Of a DNA stretch of 35,550 nucleotides, positions 24,500-33,198 are shown one piece after another. How positions within the stretch are numbered: position 1 is the stretch's first letter; the number at the start of each line of letters is the position of its first letter. The DNA is from Verrucomicrobiales bacterium (lineage in GTDB: Bacteria > Verrucomicrobiota > Verrucomicrobiia > Verrucomicrobiales > DEV007): contig JARGOZ010000068.1 of the NCBI GenBank assembly GCA_029213025.1, positions 1 to 35,550 on the forward strand. The letters run 5' to 3'. Position numbers and translations under genes: made by a program. The notes under the pieces were generated by a model. It did no database searches. It was not told where the DNA came from and saw nothing but the letters and a program-made list of their open reading frames with translations.

Positions 24500-26577
24500 T
24501 AGTCGGCCCCGGACGCGAGTTTTTCGAGCATTTCGACATCGCCGAAGCGCACGGCACCGGGAACAAAATGCTCACTGAAAGAATCGTTGAGAGCACCGAA
24601 GCTAAAAGTGTCGGGGTGAGCATCAATTTTCGAAAAGGCGCCATTAGCAGAAATCGCGGCGGCATAGGCTATCGCGGCGAACGGGCCGGCGGCCTGGATT
24701 TCTATACTTTTGACATCCCAGTTGGGACTGGTTTGTATCATCTTCACGGTCGTCAATATATCGTGAACCCTTCTCACGAAGATCGAATCGTTGTAGCCGT
24801 AAAAATATACCGGGGATCGCTGCCAACTGTCAGGCTCCAGGTCGGGTTTACTACTATAGGTTGCAGCCGTATTTCGCGGAATTTCCCCTTCGTCAAGAAA
24901 CTCGCCCTGGGCAAACAAATCCATACCTACAACTGCATTCCCCTTTTGTAACAGATCAATAACTTGATCCGCCGGGGAACCGGTCACACCCAGAAATAAA
25001 CCGGACTTTCCGTGCCCGGAGGGAATCAGAGTCACAGTTCCATTCCAGTTGTCCGGGTAGTAAAACAAAGCCGGAATTTCCTCCTCCTCATCCTGATTCC
25101 GAATCACACCCCAAAGAGTAGTGAAATCGCTGTGTTTTTCTTTTCCAATCAATTCGAAATCTACAGAGCCGACATCAGCCAGAGTTCTTCGAATGATAAT
25201 TCCCCAGCCCTTTCGAAAGTCATCAACCCGGTTTGTTTTGCGTGCTTGCTCGATCTTTCTGTCGCCATCTTCCGCCCACACCCGGTTGACTTCTCTTTCG
25301 TGTTCCAGGCCGGTAAGATAGTTTGGCGGTCTTTCCCCGGTTTTCCATACGGTTAATTCCTCCGGAGTCAGAAAGGAATAATCCCTTTCCAAAACCGGTG
25401 TTTTCAGGCCCGGGGAAAAGTGAGTATTCACGAACTGATACATATGAGTCCTCGACACATGATTATAGTTGTGACGAAACTGTATATCAAAATGCCGGTC
25501 ATAAGATTTTTTTGCGCCCAGCATGGTATAGAGATCCAACAGATCGGGATGCCCCTTTGTCTCCAACTCAATCGTCCAGTCATCCGCAGCAGTCAGCCCG
25601 AGAGGTTTGGGCGCCGGAACAGCCGCGATATCCATATTCCCCTGCCCGATTCGCAGGTAGTAGGAATTTTCGCAGGTGCAACCGCCCTGCATAGCGGTGG
25701 AAGCCATCACACACGGAAAAGAGGCATCGACCCGCTCGTCGATCGCGGCCAGCATCATAGTTTGGGTTGCTCCGCCGCTTGCCCCGGTCACCAGAACCCG
25801 GTCCGGATCAGCCCCGGGCCGCGACAACATAAAATCCAGAGCCCTGACACTGTTCCATGTTTGCAAGCCGAAATTGGTTTGCAGGCGGAGCGCTGATTGC
25901 GGACTGACAAAGCCCCATTTTCCGAATTCGCTGCTGTTGGTTTCATCACGCGGTCCCCTACGGTGTTCGACCAACTGGACCGAGTCGGCGTTACCGAGCA
26001 TGTCGTAGGCAAAAACAAAACACCCCATACGGGCGAGCTGCACGCAGCGGGGAATGATGGGGTTGAGCCCCGCGTTGTAAAACCTCTCACCCCCGCTGGC
26101 CAGTTGCGCTTTCGCTCTGGAATCGCCTGCATTGTGAAACCGCCCGTTTCGCCAGTGACCGTGCGGACACAGCACCACGGGGCGAAGACCTTTTTTCTCA
26201 CCCGTCTTTAGCGACTCACCGGATGGACTAAACAAAGTTCCGGTAACAAAATGCCCGGGGAATGACTCGAAGTATACATTTTCGATAGCAAAGCCATCCT
26301 TTTCGAACCGCTCTGAAATTATTTCCTGTAGCGGAGTTTTATCCGGCCAGGGCAGAAGACCGGCAGCCAGCTGGACACGGCGTTGGATATCAAGTCGCCG
26401 GGTACTCCACTCTTCTTTGGACGCGACCGGACGGAAAGGATGGTAGTCGTGTAGTGTGACCGGATCGCCGAGGCGCTGGTCATCGGGCTTCTGCCCGGGC
26501 GCAAACACCCTGCCGTCAAAGGCCGGGGCAGATTGAAGCAAAATAGCGAAGGCCAGAACTGAGAGACAAATTTTCAT
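24499..26577 (-). CDS. Secreted alpha/beta hydrolase, acetylxylan-esterase-like
   Basis: The 692-aa product starts at ATG 26577, opening a signal peptide (MKICLSVLAFAILLQSAPAF). It has an alpha/beta-hydrolase fold: the oxyanion-side strand PVVLCPHGHW, then MGCFVFAYDMLGN, and the nucleophile elbow VTGASGGATQTM with S267. The C-terminal half holds a second Rossmann-like segment (VTLIPSGHGKSG, AVVGMDLFAQGE), which is an incomplete second hydrolase-like domain without a clear serine elbow. Such large secreted proteins of PVC bacteria are annotated as acetylxylan-esterase-like; the substrate cannot be read here. It is divergent from the GH75-like gene. Confidence 0.77.
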   Translation of the reverse strand: MKICLSVLAFAILLQSAPAFDGRVFAPGQKPDDQRLGDPVTLHDYHPFRPVASKEEWSTRRLDIQRRVQLAAGLLPWPDKTPLQEIISERFEKDGFAIENVYFESFPGHFVTGTLFSPSGESLKTGEKKGLRPVVLCPHGHWRNGRFHNAGDSRAKAQLASGGERFYNAGLNPIIPRCVQLARMGCFVFAYDMLGNADSVQLVEHRRGPRDETNSSEFGKWGFVSPQSALRLQTNFGLQTWNSVRALDFMLSRPGADPDRVLVTGASGGATQTMMLAAIDERVDASFPCVMASTAMQGGCTCENSYYLRIGQGNMDIAAVPAPKPLGLTAADDWTIELETKGHPDLLDLYTMLGAKKSYDRHFDIQFRHNYNHVSRTHMYQFVNTHFSPGLKTPVLERDYSFLTPEELTVWKTGERPPNYLTGLEHEREVNRVWAEDGDRKIEQARKTNRVDDFRKGWGIIIRRTLADVGSVDFELIGKEKHSDFTTLWGVIRNQDEEEEIPALFYYPDNWNGTVTLIPSGHGKSGLFLGVTGSPADQVIDLLQKGNAVVGMDLFAQGEFLDEGEIPRNTAATYSSKPDLEPDSWQRSPVYFYGYNDSIFVRRVHDILTTVKMIQTSPNWDVKSIEIQAAGPFAAIAYAAAISANGAFSKIDAHPDTFSFGALNDSFSEHFVPGAVRFGDVEMLEKLASGAD

Positions 26578-26689
26578 TGTTTGATGCGGAAAGTTCAGTT
26601 CGACGATAGAGTGTTTCGCACGGCCAAAGCAACCCTGAAGACGACGCAAAAAAGGCACAGGTTCCCGGATTTCAGCCGTAATAGTGATC

Positions 26690-28015
26690 ATGAAAAGATG
26701 TCTCGCGATCTGTATGTTATTGATTCCTCTTTCAGGAGAAGCGCAATCAATCAGACAGATTAACGGGGAATATGTATATCACCTGTCAATAAACGGCGGT
26801 AAATGTCGCGATTTGCGGGCGGTCTACTATCCTTCGTTCCAGCAAATTTCGGCGATCCTCGGCGGTTCTTCTTCGCCATCGGAAAAGGTGCGGAAAATAT
26901 CCACGATCGAACGAAGGCTCCCCACCCGAATTCAAATCGCCGACACCCTGATTAGAGCCCAGTTCACCCGCCCGGTTCCGGAAACTAATATCGAAGCGAT
27001 GCCTGTTGCAGCGGCCCACGGCGCGAAGGATTTCGATTCGCTTTATGATGCGATCCCGGCTCTGAAATCTCTACCGGTGAAGGCATCGCCGTTTTTTGAT
27101 GTTCTCTACGACTGTAAAGAACAACACTTTTTCCAGAATCTCCGCTCCCCGACGGCCGGTTTTTATCCGTGGACGATGATTTACGACTGCGACACGGTGC
27201 TGGAAATCGGGCGGCCTACAGATCCGCCAGGCAAACGCATCCTCTTTTTCCAGTCGGATCTCGATATAGATGCGGACGGAAGTGACGGCAAACGCCATGG
27301 AGATCCGCGCTCTTATTCAAAAGACGGGGCTTTCCAGCCTGAAACATCCTACCGGTGGCAGGAAAACCCCAATGTCCCGAATCCGTTTTTGCAAAAATGG
27401 CAGGCCCGCCGTCAAAACAGCGACGAAAAGATCAAACTTCTCGAAGCTCAACTCGCTAAATGGAAGTCCATGAAAACGACCTACGGTCATCAGGTGGAAG
27501 ATGATATCAAAAAAGTGGAAAACGATCTCGCCCTCGAACGGGCGGAAAGTTATCAGGCCTCTAACCGGATAAATGATGTATCCCGGATGCGCCACCTCGT
27601 CGGAGAGCTCGACCCGTTTATTGTAGTCCCCCTTTCGTTTACCGCCGATTTGCCTGTGAAATACAAAAATTCCCAATTTGCACCCCGTGTCGGCGACTAC
27701 GCGATGATTTTTTACGGCAAAAAAATCTATCCGGCGCTGGTAGGAGACGAAGGACCACAGCGGAAATGCGGCGAAGCCTCTCTGGCTGTCGCCCGCCAGA
27801 TCCAACAAGACAATGACCGGCTCCAATCCAGAGAGCTGTCAGCGGAAAGCTCACCTTTCTGGAACCTGGAGGTCTCGTATCTTGTCTTTCCCGGCACCGC
27901 GAAAGACCCGGCAACCTGGGGCGAACCGGATGTAAAAAAATGGAATGAAGAATGCGCCACGATTCTTAAGCAACTGGGCGGACTTGCCGAAGGTTTTTCC
28001 ATGCACCGCTGGTAA
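26690..28015 (+). CDS. Secreted glycoside hydrolase family 75-like (chitosanase-type) protein
   Basis: The 441-aa product starts at ATG 26690 (GTG 26684 would add two residues) and has a signal peptide (MKRCLAICMLLIPLSGEAQS). A region with TVLEIGRPTDPP, QSDLDIDADGSDGKRHGD, and later VGDYAMIFYGKKIYPALVGDEGP...CGEASLAVARQI matches GH75 chitosanases, with the acidic D-x-GP and GEAS blocks that hold the family's active-site acids. A charged coiled-coil insertion (about 245-295) separates the two halves, which is unusual. GH75 enzymes cut chitosan. The activity on chitosan here is inferred. It ends 6 bases from the convergent sulfatase stop. Confidence 0.78.
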   Translation: MKRCLAICMLLIPLSGEAQSIRQINGEYVYHLSINGGKCRDLRAVYYPSFQQISAILGGSSSPSEKVRKISTIERRLPTRIQIADTLIRAQFTRPVPETNIEAMPVAAAHGAKDFDSLYDAIPALKSLPVKASPFFDVLYDCKEQHFFQNLRSPTAGFYPWTMIYDCDTVLEIGRPTDPPGKRILFFQSDLDIDADGSDGKRHGDPRSYSKDGAFQPETSYRWQENPNVPNPFLQKWQARRQNSDEKIKLLEAQLAKWKSMKTTYGHQVEDDIKKVENDLALERAESYQASNRINDVSRMRHLVGELDPFIVVPLSFTADLPVKYKNSQFAPRVGDYAMIFYGKKIYPALVGDEGPQRKCGEASLAVARQIQQDNDRLQSRELSAESSPFWNLEVSYLVFPGTAKDPATWGEPDVKKWNEECATILKQLGGLAEGFSMHRW

Positions 28016-28021
28016 AAATAC

Positions 28022-29473
28022 CTACTTCTTTTTCCGGTTTATCCAGTATTCAGGCCACTCAATTCTTTGCCCTTCGTATCTCGGCCATTCCCAGGCCGGC
28101 CAGACCGGCGATTCCTCCCTCACTTCTTTATACATTGTTTCGAGTGTTTGTTTCATCGACTCGAACCTGTCGGCTTCTGCCTCTTTCATATCGGTGGTTT
28201 CGGCCGGATCCCGAACCAGGTTATACAGTTCAAAGCCGGTTAGTTCCGCGACTCTCTGAGCGGCCTGTTCTTCCTCCAGAATATCCGCCCCCCGATTGAA
28301 CTGCGGGCCGGTTTGGCGGGCTGTCAATTTCCAACTGTCCATGCGAATAGCGACTTTTACCTCCGATTTCGCCCTGTTAAAATGCCAATACAAGGGCTTT
28401 TCCCTCACTAGAGAATCACCGTGTAACAATGGCAACAGGCTGGTCCCGTCGAGCGGGCGGTCAGCAGGTGCGGCAATGCCGGTGATGTCACACAAAGTAG
28501 GCAAAATATCGAGAGCGGACACCGGTTCATCCAACACAGTACCCGCATCGATCACACCGGGCCAGCGGACAATACCGGGAACCCGGATGCCGCCTTCGTA
28601 AATCGCGCCCTTTTTATCGCGGAGCGCACCCGATGAGCCGTAAGGATGCATACCGGTGATCGCGGGACCGTTATCACTGGTAAAAAATACGATTGTATCT
28701 TTCCGCAGTTCCAGTTCATCGAGAGCATCAAGCAGGGTGCCAAAGGCATCGTCCATCTGGGTAATATTACCGTGATGAGCGCGCTGAGCGGGGTCGGGAA
28801 ATTCTTTATAGAGATTTTCGTATTTGGGATCCGTAGCAATCGGCTCATGCGGTTCGTGGAAGCAGATAAACTGAAAGAACGGTTTTTCTTTATCGCGCCC
28901 TTCCCGCAACCAGGAAACCGCCTCATCGATAACGATAGGTCCGGCATACCCTTCCAGCGGGCCGACCGGGATATCATTACGGACAAAGTTGTAGGGATTT
29001 TTGTGGTTCGGTAGCGCGTTGTTTTGTGTAGCAAACCAATGGTCAAAACCGTGATCATCCGGCTGGGGTTGTCCCGGGAGGTTAAACAGGCCGTTCAAAT
29101 GCCATTTCCCGGCATGACAGGTGGAGTAGCCGCCGTCGCGGAGCAAAGTGGCGATAGTAATCTCGCTTTCTCTGACGTGCATGGGTGACATAAATGGAAT
29201 CCAGTTGGTCACCCCGACCCGCCACGGAGTCCTCCCGGTCATCAGCCCAGTCCTTGCCGGAGAACAATTCGGTGCCGCCGAATAGCAATTGGTAAACATG
29301 ACCGACTCCCTGGCAAACGCATCGATTCTCGGAGTTTTGATTATTTCGTGACCGTAACAGCCGAGATCCCCGTATCCCAGGTCGTCACAGAGAACGATTA
29401 TAATATTCGGCGGAGCGGCCGATACCAACGGGGCAAACAGGGATAGCAAAAAGAAAAACAGTCCGCATCTCAT
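28022..29473 (-). CDS. Secreted sulfatase (arylsulfatase family S1, Cys-type)
   Basis: The 483-aa product has a signal peptide (first 19 residues) and the S1 sulfatase core. The formylglycine motif is C70-SPAR-TGLMTGR, the cysteine type matured by a formylglycine-generating enzyme. Metal residues D30, D31 (VLCDDLGYGD) and the later TSDNGP are present, as is HAGKWHLNG. It removes sulfate esters, probably from a glycan. It overlaps the uraD stop... its ATG (29473) shares four bases with the uraD end (ATGA), so it is the third gene of the puuD-uraD operon, an unexpected company for a glycan sulfatase. Confidence 0.93.
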   Translation of the reverse strand: MRCGLFFFLLSLFAPLVSAAPPNIIIVLCDDLGYGDLGCYGHEIIKTPRIDAFARESVMFTNCYSAAPNCSPARTGLMTGRTPWRVGVTNWIPFMSPMHVRESEITIATLLRDGGYSTCHAGKWHLNGLFNLPGQPQPDDHGFDHWFATQNNALPNHKNPYNFVRNDIPVGPLEGYAGPIVIDEAVSWLREGRDKEKPFFQFICFHEPHEPIATDPKYENLYKEFPDPAQRAHHGNITQMDDAFGTLLDALDELELRKDTIVFFTSDNGPAITGMHPYGSSGALRDKKGAIYEGGIRVPGIVRWPGVIDAGTVLDEPVSALDILPTLCDITGIAAPADRPLDGTSLLPLLHGDSLVREKPLYWHFNRAKSEVKVAIRMDSWKLTARQTGPQFNRGADILEEEQAAQRVAELTGFELYNLVRDPAETTDMKEAEADRFESMKQTLETMYKEVREESPVWPAWEWPRYEGQRIEWPEYWINRKKK

Positions 29474-29976
29474 GCAGAGACGATATCAAAAAGCCGCAAT
29501 CTTGCGATCTTGAATATCTCCTTTAGTGCGGTATCGATTTCGACATCCTCGGGATATTGGAGCCTTTCATCAAATGCTTTCAAAATTGTCTCTACATTGT
29601 TGAGACGGGCACAAATCACGAAGGGAAACCCGAATTTCTTGCGGTACCGTTTGTTTTTATCCTGGATGGCGGCAATCACAGATTTGTCTGCTTTTGTTAT
29701 CCCGGCAGCAGCCTGTTCACGAGTCGATTCCTCCGTGAGCTTTCCACCCGCTGCCAACTTGCCCGCCAGATCGGGGTGCGCCTGGATTAGCTCTTTCTGC
29801 GCTTTTCGCCCGCCTTTCAATACTGTATTACTTAACTCAAAAAGCAGCCGGTCCCGCGAAGCGAAGGGACGCCGGTGCCAGGTTTCAGCAGCGATCCACG
29901 GCGAATTTTCAAAGACTGGACCTACGCGCTCAACAAAAGCGCTTTTTTCGAGCTGATTGAGTTCTTCGACGGTCAT
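29470..29976 (-). CDS. uraD: 2-oxo-4-hydroxy-4-carboxy-5-ureidoimidazoline decarboxylase
   Basis: The 168-aa helical protein decarboxylates OHCU to S-allantoin, the last step of urate breakdown. The conserved features are FENSPWIAAETW, the catalytic histidine H67 in QAHPDLAGK, STREQAAAGI, and FGFPFVICAR. Its ATG overlaps the puuD stop by four bases (ATGA) and its stop overlaps the sulfatase start likewise. No HIU hydrolase gene (pucM/hiuH) lies beside it, so the middle step must be encoded elsewhere or proceed spontaneously. Confidence 0.95.
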   Translation of the reverse strand: MTVEELNQLEKSAFVERVGPVFENSPWIAAETWHRRPFASRDRLLFELSNTVLKGGRKAQKELIQAHPDLAGKLAAGGKLTEESTREQAAAGITKADKSVIAAIQDKNKRYRKKFGFPFVICARLNNVETILKAFDERLQYPEDVEIDTALKEIFKIARLRLFDIVSA

Positions 29977-31145
29977 TCGTGCAGTTCTTTAAGGTAAGAG
30001 ATCAGGAAATTCAATTCTTCATCACTGATTATCCCCTCGTAGGGTGGCATGATCGGCATATAGCCTTTTACAATCTTCTTTTGCGGCTCGAGGATTGACT
30101 CCCGAAGATAGGCTTCATCCGCAATTACCGATGAACCATCTGTCAAAACCTGCGGCATGCCGAAAATCCCCACCAGACTTGGCCCCTGCTGGATCGGTCC
30201 CGCCTGATGACAGGCAACGCAACCCCGGTTGGTAAATATCAACTTTCCCTTTTCGACAGCGGAAGCTCCCTCCGAAAGTTTTTGCGGTGCTTTCAAGAAT
30301 GATATCGAAACCGCAGCGATCAAAAAAGTGCCGACTGTCGCCGGCAACCAGTGCGGAAACCGCTCGCGAATATTCATCCAGTGTTTAATCGCCGCCAAAG
30401 CCAACACCATAATGCCAAGCACGATCCACGCCCTGTCATTCGACCACATTTGCGGGAAATGCCCGCTGAGCATGAGGAACAATACCGGGAACGTCAGGTA
30501 ATTGTTATGCGTGGACCTGAGTTTGGCATGTTTACCCAGATCGATGTCATGCGGTTCCCCCGCACATAGTGCCGCCAGCATCTTTTTCTGGTTAGGAATG
30601 ATGTGCACAAACACATTCCCCGCCATCATAGTTCCGAGCATGGCCCCAATGTAAAGAAACGCCGCTTTGCCGCTCAAAACCCGGCACAACCAGTAAGAAA
30701 TCAGCATCAGAAGCACAAAACAAACCGCAACACCGATTTCCTTTCTTCTCCCGAGAGCCGACCTCCAAAGCAGATCGTAGACCAGCCAGCCCCCACCCAG
30801 CACAGCGAGCCCGATTAACGCCCCCGTTCCGCTCTGTAGAAAATAGATCAGCACCAGAAGACTGAAGCCGGTCAGCCAGGTGGCGTACGCCTCCCACTTA
30901 AACCAGTGCAGTAATTCCGGAATCTCCCCGGGTTTTAAGATGCGCTTTCTTGAATGAAAAATCCCCCCGCCATGGATCATCCACAGTTCACCCTCGACTG
31001 AATCCCGCTCTTTTTCATCTTGCGGAGATGTCAGATGACTGTCCAGCCACATGAAAAAGATCGAACTGCCTATCCACATGATTGCCGCCACCACGTGAGC
31101 GAAGCGGAAAATCAGATGCAGCCACTCGATGATTTCAGTGCTCAT
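29973..31145 (-). CDS. puuD: PuuD-type membrane urate oxidase with C-terminal cytochrome c domain
   Basis: The 390-aa product has an N-terminal membrane domain of about eight helices (residues 10-285) and a cytochrome c domain (about 295-390) with C309-VA-C312-H313 and a likely axial methionine at 363 or 366 (GYMPIMPPYEG). This is the PuuD architecture, where urate is oxidised to 5-hydroxyisourate and electrons go to the cytochrome and not directly to oxygen. Membrane-domain features include HVVAAIMWIGSSIFFMWLD and GGGIFHSRKRILKPGEIP. It begins the puuD-uraD-sulfatase operon. Upstream is a 397-base gap with a strong minus-strand terminator about 100 bases before the start. Confidence 0.93.
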   Translation of the reverse strand: MSTEIIEWLHLIFRFAHVVAAIMWIGSSIFFMWLDSHLTSPQDEKERDSVEGELWMIHGGGIFHSRKRILKPGEIPELLHWFKWEAYATWLTGFSLLVLIYFLQSGTGALIGLAVLGGGWLVYDLLWRSALGRRKEIGVAVCFVLLMLISYWLCRVLSGKAAFLYIGAMLGTMMAGNVFVHIIPNQKKMLAALCAGEPHDIDLGKHAKLRSTHNNYLTFPVLFLMLSGHFPQMWSNDRAWIVLGIMVLALAAIKHWMNIRERFPHWLPATVGTFLIAAVSISFLKAPQKLSEGASAVEKGKLIFTNRGCVACHQAGPIQQGPSLVGIFGMPQVLTDGSSVIADEAYLRESILEPQKKIVKGYMPIMPPYEGIISDEELNFLISYLKELHE

Positions 31146-31201
31146 GAAGCATCCACCATTGGGCGGGAACCCAAACGAAGCAACGGGGAATTGGAAAACG
31201 C

Positions 31202-31242
31202 GACTGTACCCTGTTGAATGGCGGACTGTACCCTGTTGAATG
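31202..31242 (+). repeat. Tandem 19-bp direct repeat (GACTGTACCCTGTTGAATG x2)
   Basis: GACTGTACCCTGTTGAATG occurs at 31202-31220 and again at 31224-31242, a period of 22 bases. The inner ACTGTACCCTGTT also occurs at 24487. The minus-strand reading is AACAGGGTACAGT. It lies between puuD and a minus-strand terminator. Because the core begins TGTACCC, the ends of IS481/IS3-type elements come to mind, but no transposase frame is present in the window. Confidence 0.6.
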
Positions 31243-31244
31243 CC

Positions 31245-31281
31245 AAAAAAAAGTGAGGCCCACCGAGATGGTGGACCTCAC
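31245..31281 (-). terminator. Intrinsic terminator on the minus strand upstream of puuD
   Basis: On the minus strand, arms 31281-31270 and 31264-31253 pair over 12 positions, including one U-G, around a five-base loop, and are followed by eight U residues (31252-31245). The U-G pair would be a C-A mismatch on the plus strand, so the minus orientation is favoured. Only a 19-codon frame lies upstream on this strand, so it ends a short RNA, attenuates puuD, or is the tail of a lost element. Confidence 0.72.
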
Positions 31282-31542
31282 AAGGAACCGCTTGTTTTTG
31301 CTACGTCCGACCTTTCTCAGGATAATCCTTTGTCAGATCGAACATCGCTTCTGTCTTCATGTATTAGGACGATCCAAATCAAAGTTTATGACATTAAATT
31401 GCAGTTTTTTTTCGGAGAGGTATTCAATAATTGCACAAAATTATAATTTCCATAATTATGTTTGAGTATCATTCAGAAGTCAGTTACCTTATCAGCCTCG
31501 TATTTCGAGAACACACACACAAACAAACTCAAAAAAATCTAT
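31282..31542. other. Gap between terminator and small secreted gene
   Basis: This AT-rich part of the 397-base gene-free stretch has the small CATAATTATG palindrome (31451-31460), a TATAAT-like string (31442-31447) and a CA-rich tract just before ATG 31543. I see no gene, tRNA or convincing riboswitch. Confidence 0.4.
31301..31360 (-). CDS. Doubtful 19-codon ORF before the terminator
   Basis: ATG 31360 to TAG 31301 encodes MKTEAMFDLTKDYPEKGRT, ending 20 bases before the terminator hairpin. There is a weak GGATCG upstream but no clear promoter. Composition is charged, with no hydrophobic core. It may be chance or the remnant of a transposase end. Confidence 0.15.
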   Translation of the reverse strand: MKTEAMFDLTKDYPEKGRT

Positions 31543-31827
31543 ATGAACCGTACTTCAGCGATGGTTCTTGCTTTTTTTGCTCTGGCTGTCGCAAAGACAG
31601 AAGGGGGCGAAAAAGGAAAGAACGCAATTTCCGAAGCCTCCCCCGGGCAGGAAGTGAAAACCCACAAGGTGCCTTTTGAAAATTATTGGGATTCGACAAG
31701 TTGGGAAAAAGAGAGCGGGGAAAACTTCTGGCACACAACCGACGAAAAGACGAAAATCACAGACGTCGAAAAAACCACCACCCGACTCCGCATACTGCGA
31801 AAACTGTCAGGCAACGAGGGCTCCTGA
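31543..31827 (+). CDS. Small secreted hypothetical protein
   Basis: The 94-aa product starts at ATG 31543; the open frame upstream is not protein-like. It has a signal peptide (MNRTSAMVLAFFALAVAKT) and a polar, charged mature part with two tryptophan-containing segments, PFENYWDSTSWEKESGENFWHTTD, and no cysteine. No family is recognised. The mature protein is about 70 residues. It has no close Shine-Dalgarno sequence and a CA-rich leader. It lies 249 bases upstream of rpoA on the same strand but with a separate likely promoter between, so co-transcription is doubtful. Confidence 0.55.
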   Translation: MNRTSAMVLAFFALAVAKTEGGEKGKNAISEASPGQEVKTHKVPFENYWDSTSWEKESGENFWHTTDEKTKITDVEKTTTRLRILRKLSGNEGS

Positions 31828-31938
31828 ACATCCGGGCCCTGTCCGAATCCAGATCCGGTATACAGTGATTTTCTCATCCGGACGAGCTGAAAATTCGTGA
31901 AATCTTTGTTTCATGGCGACAAGTCGTGGAAAAAAGAT

Positions 31939-31966
31939 TTTACTTTGAGGTAAAAACAGGCATATT
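31939..31966 (+). promoter_or_regulatory. Candidate rpoA promoter
   Basis: TTTACT (31939-31944) and CATATT (31961-31966) are separated by 16 bases, about 110 bases before the rpoA start. TTTAC and GTAAA flanking the spacer form a small inverted repeat. Weak pattern evidence. Confidence 0.3.
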
Positions 31967-32076
31967 CCGCCCTTCCGAGCGAAATCGCCGTTGGTCCCTT
32001 ATATTTCCTTATTCATTGGGATAAGAGAAAGGTTTTAGACGCTCTATGAGGGGAAACCCGGCAACTGATTACCTAC

Positions 32077-33159
32077 ATGTCTGTTAAATTAGCACCATTC
32101 GAGATACCGGATCGTCTTGTCAAAGACGAAGATACCGCAACTGAATCCTACGCCCGTTTCACCGCTGAGCCTTTCGAGGCCGGTTTCGGGCACACCATCG
32201 GCAACAGCCTTCGACGCGTTCTCCTCAGTTCGCTGGAAGGCGCTTCGATCACATCCGTTCGTATTGCCGGTGCCCAGCACGAGTTCACTTCTCTTCCCGG
32301 AGTAGTCGAAGACGTAACCGAGATCATCCTTAATTTGAAGATGATCCGCTTTAAGCACTTCGATGACAAAGATCCCGCTACGCTTTCCATCAATGTTGAT
32401 AAAGCCGGACCTGTAACTGCCAAAGATATTCAAGCGATTTCCCAGTACGAAATCGTCAATCCGGACCAGCACATTTTGACTCTGGACCGTGACACCAAAT
32501 TTAATCTGGAAATGGAAGTGCGTGTTGGACGTGGTTTCCACACTTCCGAAGATAACAAGCACCCCGATATGCCAATCGGCGTGATTCCTATCGATTCGAT
32601 CTTTTCGCCGGTTCGCCGGGTGAAGTATGCGGTGGAAAACACCCGTGTCGGACAACGTACCGACTACGACAAGCTCGTTCTTGAAATCTGGACCGACGGC
32701 CGCCTGGAGCCCCATGAGGCACTCCTGCAAGCGTCAGCAATTCTTCGCCATCATCTCGATGTATTCGTCAATTACGACGACGATGCCATCCTGATCGATG
32801 AGAGACCGGAAGCTCAAACCGAAGAGAATTCCGAACTGAAGAAACTTCTCAACATGAGCGTCAACGAGATCGAGCTTTCCGTTCGTGCCGCAAACTGCTT
32901 GAACAACGCCAATATCACGACAGTTGGTCAATTGGCCATGAAGTCGGAAGCAGAAATGTTGAAATATCGAAATTTTGGTAAAAAGTCACTCAACGAGATC
33001 AAGGACAAGCTTCACGAGCTCGGTCTGTCACTCGGAATGGCCATCGACCCGTCTCTTCTTGAGCAGCCTTTCACGGCTACTCTGCTCGGAAAAGATCGTT
33101 CTGCTGAAGGACCTGGTCTTGCTGCTCTGATTGCTCAGAACCCGGATAACTTCCGCTAA
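32077..33159 (+). CDS. rpoA: DNA-directed RNA polymerase subunit alpha
   Basis: The 360-aa product is full-length RpoA. The N-terminal assembly domain has GFGHTIGNSLRRVLLSSLEGASITSVRI and HHLDVFVNYDDDAILIDE; the C-terminal domain (about 275-325) has LSVRAANCLNNANITTVGQLA and KYRNFGKKSLNEIKDKLHELGLSLGM. The tail is about 35 residues longer than E. coli's, mostly after position 325. rplQ follows 39 bases later as in most bacteria, but the rpsM-rpsK-rpsD genes that usually precede rpoA are absent from the 250 bases upstream, where a secreted-protein gene lies. Confidence 0.97.
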   Translation: MSVKLAPFEIPDRLVKDEDTATESYARFTAEPFEAGFGHTIGNSLRRVLLSSLEGASITSVRIAGAQHEFTSLPGVVEDVTEIILNLKMIRFKHFDDKDPATLSINVDKAGPVTAKDIQAISQYEIVNPDQHILTLDRDTKFNLEMEVRVGRGFHTSEDNKHPDMPIGVIPIDSIFSPVRRVKYAVENTRVGQRTDYDKLVLEIWTDGRLEPHEALLQASAILRHHLDVFVNYDDDAILIDERPEAQTEENSELKKLLNMSVNEIELSVRAANCLNNANITTVGQLAMKSEAEMLKYRNFGKKSLNEIKDKLHELGLSLGMAIDPSLLEQPFTATLLGKDRSAEGPGLAALIAQNPDNFR

Positions 33160-33198
33160 ACCTGACTGTAATTTAGAATTTATAACTGAAATAAGCAC

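Noticed and set aside
31146..31542. Purine or xanthine riboswitch upstream of puuD
   Set aside because: I looked for a compact multi-stem fold before the minus terminator and found none; the region is AT-rich and the terminator could belong to a mobile remnant.
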